Below, in pieces: positions 60,401 to 64,000 of a DNA stretch of 64,000 nucleotides. The stretch's first letter is position 1. Each line of letters starts with the position of its first letter. Made by a program: the position numbers and the translations under genes. The notes below the pieces were generated by a model. It was given only the letters and a program-made list of their open reading frames with translations. It did not search any database and had not been told where the DNA came from. The DNA comes from Torymus aiolomorphi. Lineage: Eukaryota > Arthropoda > Insecta > Hymenoptera > Torymidae. Location: contig CM070877.1 in the NCBI GenBank assembly GCA_036365515.1, forward strand, positions 17,482,701 to 17,546,700. Reading direction: 5' to 3'.

Positions 60401-62656
60401 TCTTTATTTCTTCTTCTTTATTTCTTAACTCCATCTCTGCCCTGAAATACAAAAAAGTATTGTTTTTAGCTCAAAATATTTTACATTTAGAACAAATATT
60501 CTGGTACCTCAGTATACAATCTATCAGACTTGTAAGCTATGAGCACACGTAACAGTCAGTCAAGTTTGTTATGTGGTTTAACATGTAGATACTTTGGTGT
60601 TTTTAAATCCATATGTTTTTAATAATCTTTATCACATATATTAGATTCTTATACATATACTGAGGTAAATAAAGAATGTGTTGAGAAATCCAAAATCCTT
60701 CATGCATGTTATGAAGCCTGTATCGCCATAGCCAAATGCTTGAAAAAAATGTTTATAGCAGCAACACTCCTATATTGATCTTCTTTTAATGATAATAAGG
60801 TGAACTTCTTTACTTGTTCTTCATTATTCTTTTTCACATATAATATTATTACTTAATAAAGAGAATACGACCGATACATATTTATTGCAGTGCATAACTG
60901 TTTTTACTTTAGAAAATAAAATGTTAATTATATCGTAGTGAGATTCAGGCAATGGCTGATAATGGTAGCTTTCTGGCAGAAGCGAAGGTTCCATGACATT
61001 TTTCTGCACAATAGCATATCTTTCGCTTCCTTTAAAAGTTGATTTAAATCTGTACACTAAATGTTTTTTGTAATAGTCAGTATAGACTTAATTTTTCTTT
61101 AGTATCAATCCCTGCTATTTTAAGTATAAAGTTTCCAATAAAAGTTCAAGTACTAAAAGCTATTTCTAAAACTTTAATTCAACTGTCACACGTATTATTC
61201 AAACACTTTTAAAAACTGATTTAAAATACCTTTACGTATTATAATACACTAAATGTTAACTCCCAGACCCGTTGAAAAACAATGAAAATTAAGAACAACA
61301 CTTTGTATAGAAAAGGTGCTGATGCTGATATCACAGTATTTATGTGAAATGACAGCTGTGCATGTTTACATTGCTTGCGGACTTTTACATAGGTTAAAAT
61401 CAGCTCTGTTACAATAAAGGAGTGAGCTGTGAGCCTGTGAGAGGCTGTCGTTGATAAGTCAGGTTGTTACGGTGCCAACTTAACTGCTATATAAATTTTA
61501 AAATCAAATTTTTATTTTTGTCAAAAATACCGTCCATAAATTATATTATTTATTTTTTATCTTTATATTAATGTTTAAAATATTATTTTTGGATCTTTTA
61601 AAGTATATACAGATATGTAGAGTAAGAATTTTAAATATATTAAGAACAGTGAAATGAAAAAAAATTAGTAGAAATAATATATGATTATATGCAATAATTA
61701 TGTATACAAGGGGAAAAATGTAATTTGAACAAAAAACAAATGAAAAGCTTTATCAGTGTTTTGTATATATTCTTAAAATAAAAACAGATAATGCTTTAAA
61801 ACTAATTGGGACATATTCTACAAGTGTTTTTTTAGTAAAATATGTAATAAACAAAAAATTGATTTTTCGTCATTTTAAAGGTCTGACCCCCTTAATTTAT
61901 TATCGTGTAGTGATTATAGAATTTAAACCATTTTGAAAAAATACACAAAGGAACCTGCTGGTCCATTTTAACTCATTGACTTTTTTATTAATGCATAATG
62001 ATGGCTTAATTGTATTTCAATGGAACAATTTTATTTGGCTATATATTTACTTCCGAGATATAGAATCATTTTCCGTTTTCTTTCTATTCTCACTGAATAG
62101 ACAGATAATACGGCTTAAGTGAAAAAAGGATTGAGACTACAAGTGACAGATTCCACTGGGTGCCTTTGTGCATCTTGTCGAAAGACTCATTATTAGCTAT
62201 TGACAGGTTGTTCTTTTACGACAAAATTGAGTCTTGATTGCTTTCTTTGTGTGTGAATTGGACAAATCTTTTTAAAATTTTATAAATTGTGTAATTGATC
62301 ATTTTATTTTTAATTATTAGCAAAAAAATATTATATAAACTTAAACTTTTGATTGTAAGAGAATACAATCGATTTATGAGTTTTCTTCTTTTATCTAGTT
62401 TCTTAATTATTTACTGCAACATAATTTTTTAAACTTTAATTTTGACACTTTATGTAAATATATAAATTAAAGAAAAATGACATTCAAAGTTTTACCTTAA
62501 AATTAAAAAATAGTCAAGTTAACCACAAAAATAGACAAAAATTAATTTCATTACCCACCATGTTAAACGAAATTCACCAACTCGAATCGAAAACGCCAAA
62601 AATATCCCAACCCCGTTCTCGCAACATATAATCAGCATGAAAAATTGTCCCAACAG

Positions 62657-62736
62657 GTGAAATGGATGATGTACTGGATCGTGTTCGCGCTCTTCACGTG
62701 CGCGGAGACCTTCACCGACGTCTTCTTTAGCTTCTG
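62657..62736 (+). CDS. REEP coding exon 2
   Basis: An 80-nt exon after CCCAACAG and before GTAAGT. It encodes VKWMMYWIVFALFTCAETFT and DVFFSFW, the core of the TB2/DP1/HVA22 domain; the Trp codon is split (TG|G). It follows KEY of exon 1 without loss. The remaining domain (normally starting FPFYYELK) must lie beyond 64000. Confidence 0.93.
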
Positions 62737-63850
62737 GTAAGTCACCCACACTCGCTTCCTGCGTCGCAGTCCAAAGCCATGTCCACTCCTTTATTTATAT
62801 AAATAAAAGCTCGCGTGTGACTCGGGATATTGAGGAAACACACGCCTTTTGCGAATTCGACCGCGAGTGGGCCGCGGTTCTGATGTCTAATTCCGGACGG
62901 GATATTAGCTTACGTATATGCGAGAGGCGCGCTTTTGGCCGATATCGCGGCGTAAACTGGGTCTTTGACCTTTTGTTGGGAATTGAACCGACTTGTAGAG
63001 GTTTTGCTCCTTATACCAGGTTAAGAATTTTTGTGGATAACAGCAAGAATGAAATAATGGGGTTTCTTTTTTCTTTTATAGAAATGGTAGTGTTTAAAAT
63101 AGTCGTTTAAAAAAAAATAATCATGTAGTATACCAATAAAAGTAATAAGTTTATGCAAAACGTTTTTGTTCATAAAATCGTTGTAAAATCTTTTTCTCCA
63201 CTTTGGTTCAATAGCTAATATTCCAATTGTTCTACAACCAAAAACAGCAGCTTATTGAGATTAAAAAAATTAAGTTCTATCAAAAACTAGTACAGTGATA
63301 GTGCAGATTACATTTGATAATTTTTCTCTCATTCATATGTAAGATTCGTTTTCACAACGTGTATACTTTCTCAGATTACGGTGCGTGTGTCTGTGAGAAA
63401 GAGACAGCTAAGGCGAGGCTCGGGCTTCATGAATTTTTGACCGGTCGTTCACATTTCCAAATTTTCCTACCTTTCAAGTGCTTCCGAAATAAGCCTCTCG
63501 AATTATAATCTAGCGCAGATGGTATGGAATTACTCCATTAAGTCAAACGCGATTCTTTGCTAAATCCTTATAATAGCTTGATATTAGTATAGTAAGATCG
63601 TATAGGTAATAGACAATGGAGAACTCACTTATTATTATATTTTGTTAGCTTTTAAATATTTTATAGGACAAAATTACTGTACTTAGTGTGCATACACAAG
63701 CTTTAGAATTAGAGAAACGCATAATTTATAGATATAACTCGTCACATAACTTGTCACTTAGTCACAAGGAATATAATTAGATAGTACGTCGTGTAGATGA
63801 ATGTGTTCCCGAATGGAAAGAATAAACGGTGTACTACAATGTAAATTATC
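62737..63850 (+). other. REEP intron 2 (start), no further exon seen
   Basis: No match to the next REEP block is visible. The frame 62817-63110 shows no family features. Confidence 0.6.
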
Positions 63851-64000
63851 GTATGTTTCGGTACGTTCCTTTATGTTTCTGTACCTTTCCGTACGATTCG
63901 GTACGTTTCGGTACGTTTTGATTAAGATTCGGACATTTTATACGAAAACCTACCAAAACGTACCACATCGTATCGAATCGTACGTAAACTTGCAGAAACG
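63851..64000. repeat. Cluster of TTTCGGTACG-type short repeats, then its inverted form
   Basis: Between 63851 and 63920 the motif TTTCGGTACGTT occurs about six times with variants (TTTCTGTACC, TTTCCGTACGA). From about 63940 the complementary type appears (AAAACGTACCA, CGAATCGTACG). The sequence is cut by the window edge; it may be half of another fold-back repeat. Confidence 0.6.

Larger units (their letters stand above)
58683..61891. mobile_element. TTAA-flanked DNA element inside the REEP intron
   Basis: The terminal repeats GGGGGTCAGACACCTTT (left) and GGGGGTCAGACCTTT (right, complement) are bounded by TTAA at 58679-58682 and 61892-61895. No transposase is recognisable. The interior has a strong hairpin (58845-59198) and a PLE remnant (about 59332-60420). 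A TTAA duplication suggests a piggyBac- or Kolobok-type enzyme; a non-autonomous copy enlarged by insertion is likely. Confidence 0.8.
58217..62656 (+). other. REEP intron 1 (about 4.4 kb)
   Basis: Starts GTGAGT and ends CCCAACAG. About 3.2 kb of it is a TTAA-flanked mobile element with a nested Penelope-like remnant. Confidence 0.88.

Noticed and set aside
62817..63110. 97-codon frame after REEP exon 2 as a further exon
   Set aside because: It does not resemble the next REEP block (FPFYYELK...) and no acceptor fits.

Overview
The window looks like AT-rich insect nuclear DNA that is dominated by repeats. Several (TC)n tracts run to hundreds of bases, there are many fold-back MITEs, and mobile elements sit inside one another. 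I found no bacterial gene organisation. A hymenopteran is my guess, from the mix of Penelope-like elements, ACACGGAGAAAA-ended MITEs and long GA/CT tracts, but species and order are not established. The one host gene I recognise with confidence is a REEP (receptor expression-enhancing protein, TB2/DP1/HVA22 family) gene on the + strand. Its first coding exon is 57869-58216 and its second is 62657-62736; the gene runs off the right edge. A small GC-rich ORF at 44790-45029 may be another host exon. GC-rich islands carrying initiator motifs, mostly beside GA/CT tracts, lie near 2.2, 40.4, 51.7 and 54.2 kb and may be promoters or 5' UTR exons. Layout: 0-6.5 kb has four fold-back repeats and two giant (TC)n tracts. 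6.55-14.5 kb is a DNA transposon ('element A') with inverted repeats of about 1.2 kb and a frameshifted long protein ending in an XPG/FEN1-like nuclease and a CXC Cys-rich domain. 14.6-17.4 kb (- strand) is a decayed SAM-domain transposase-like gene, cut by a Penelope-derived fragment. 17.6-19.0 kb is a 5'-truncated Penelope-like element (PLE) with a GIY-YIG domain and a large palindromic terminal repeat. 21.37-29.28 kb is 'element B', a relative of element A whose 3' third was replaced by an inverted 2.75-kb copy of its own 5' end. 29.78-37.94 kb is a pogo-like element (- strand) split by a jockey/CR1-like non-LTR retrotransposon (about 32.3-37.05 kb). 39.5 kb holds a PLE-type hairpin with a hammerhead-ribozyme motif. 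40-57 kb is mostly AT-rich non-coding DNA with MITEs and GC-rich islands. 57.9-64 kb is REEP, whose 4.4-kb intron holds a TTAA-flanked element with a second PLE nested in it. The most interesting items are: (1) the XPG-nuclease/CXC transposon family (elements A and B), which I cannot place firmly in a named superfamily, together with the fold-back rearrangement in element B; (2) hammerhead-like ribozymes in the PLE repeats; (3) two MITE families with clear 8-bp target duplications; (4) a possible series of GAGA-tract-linked initiator promoters upstream of REEP.
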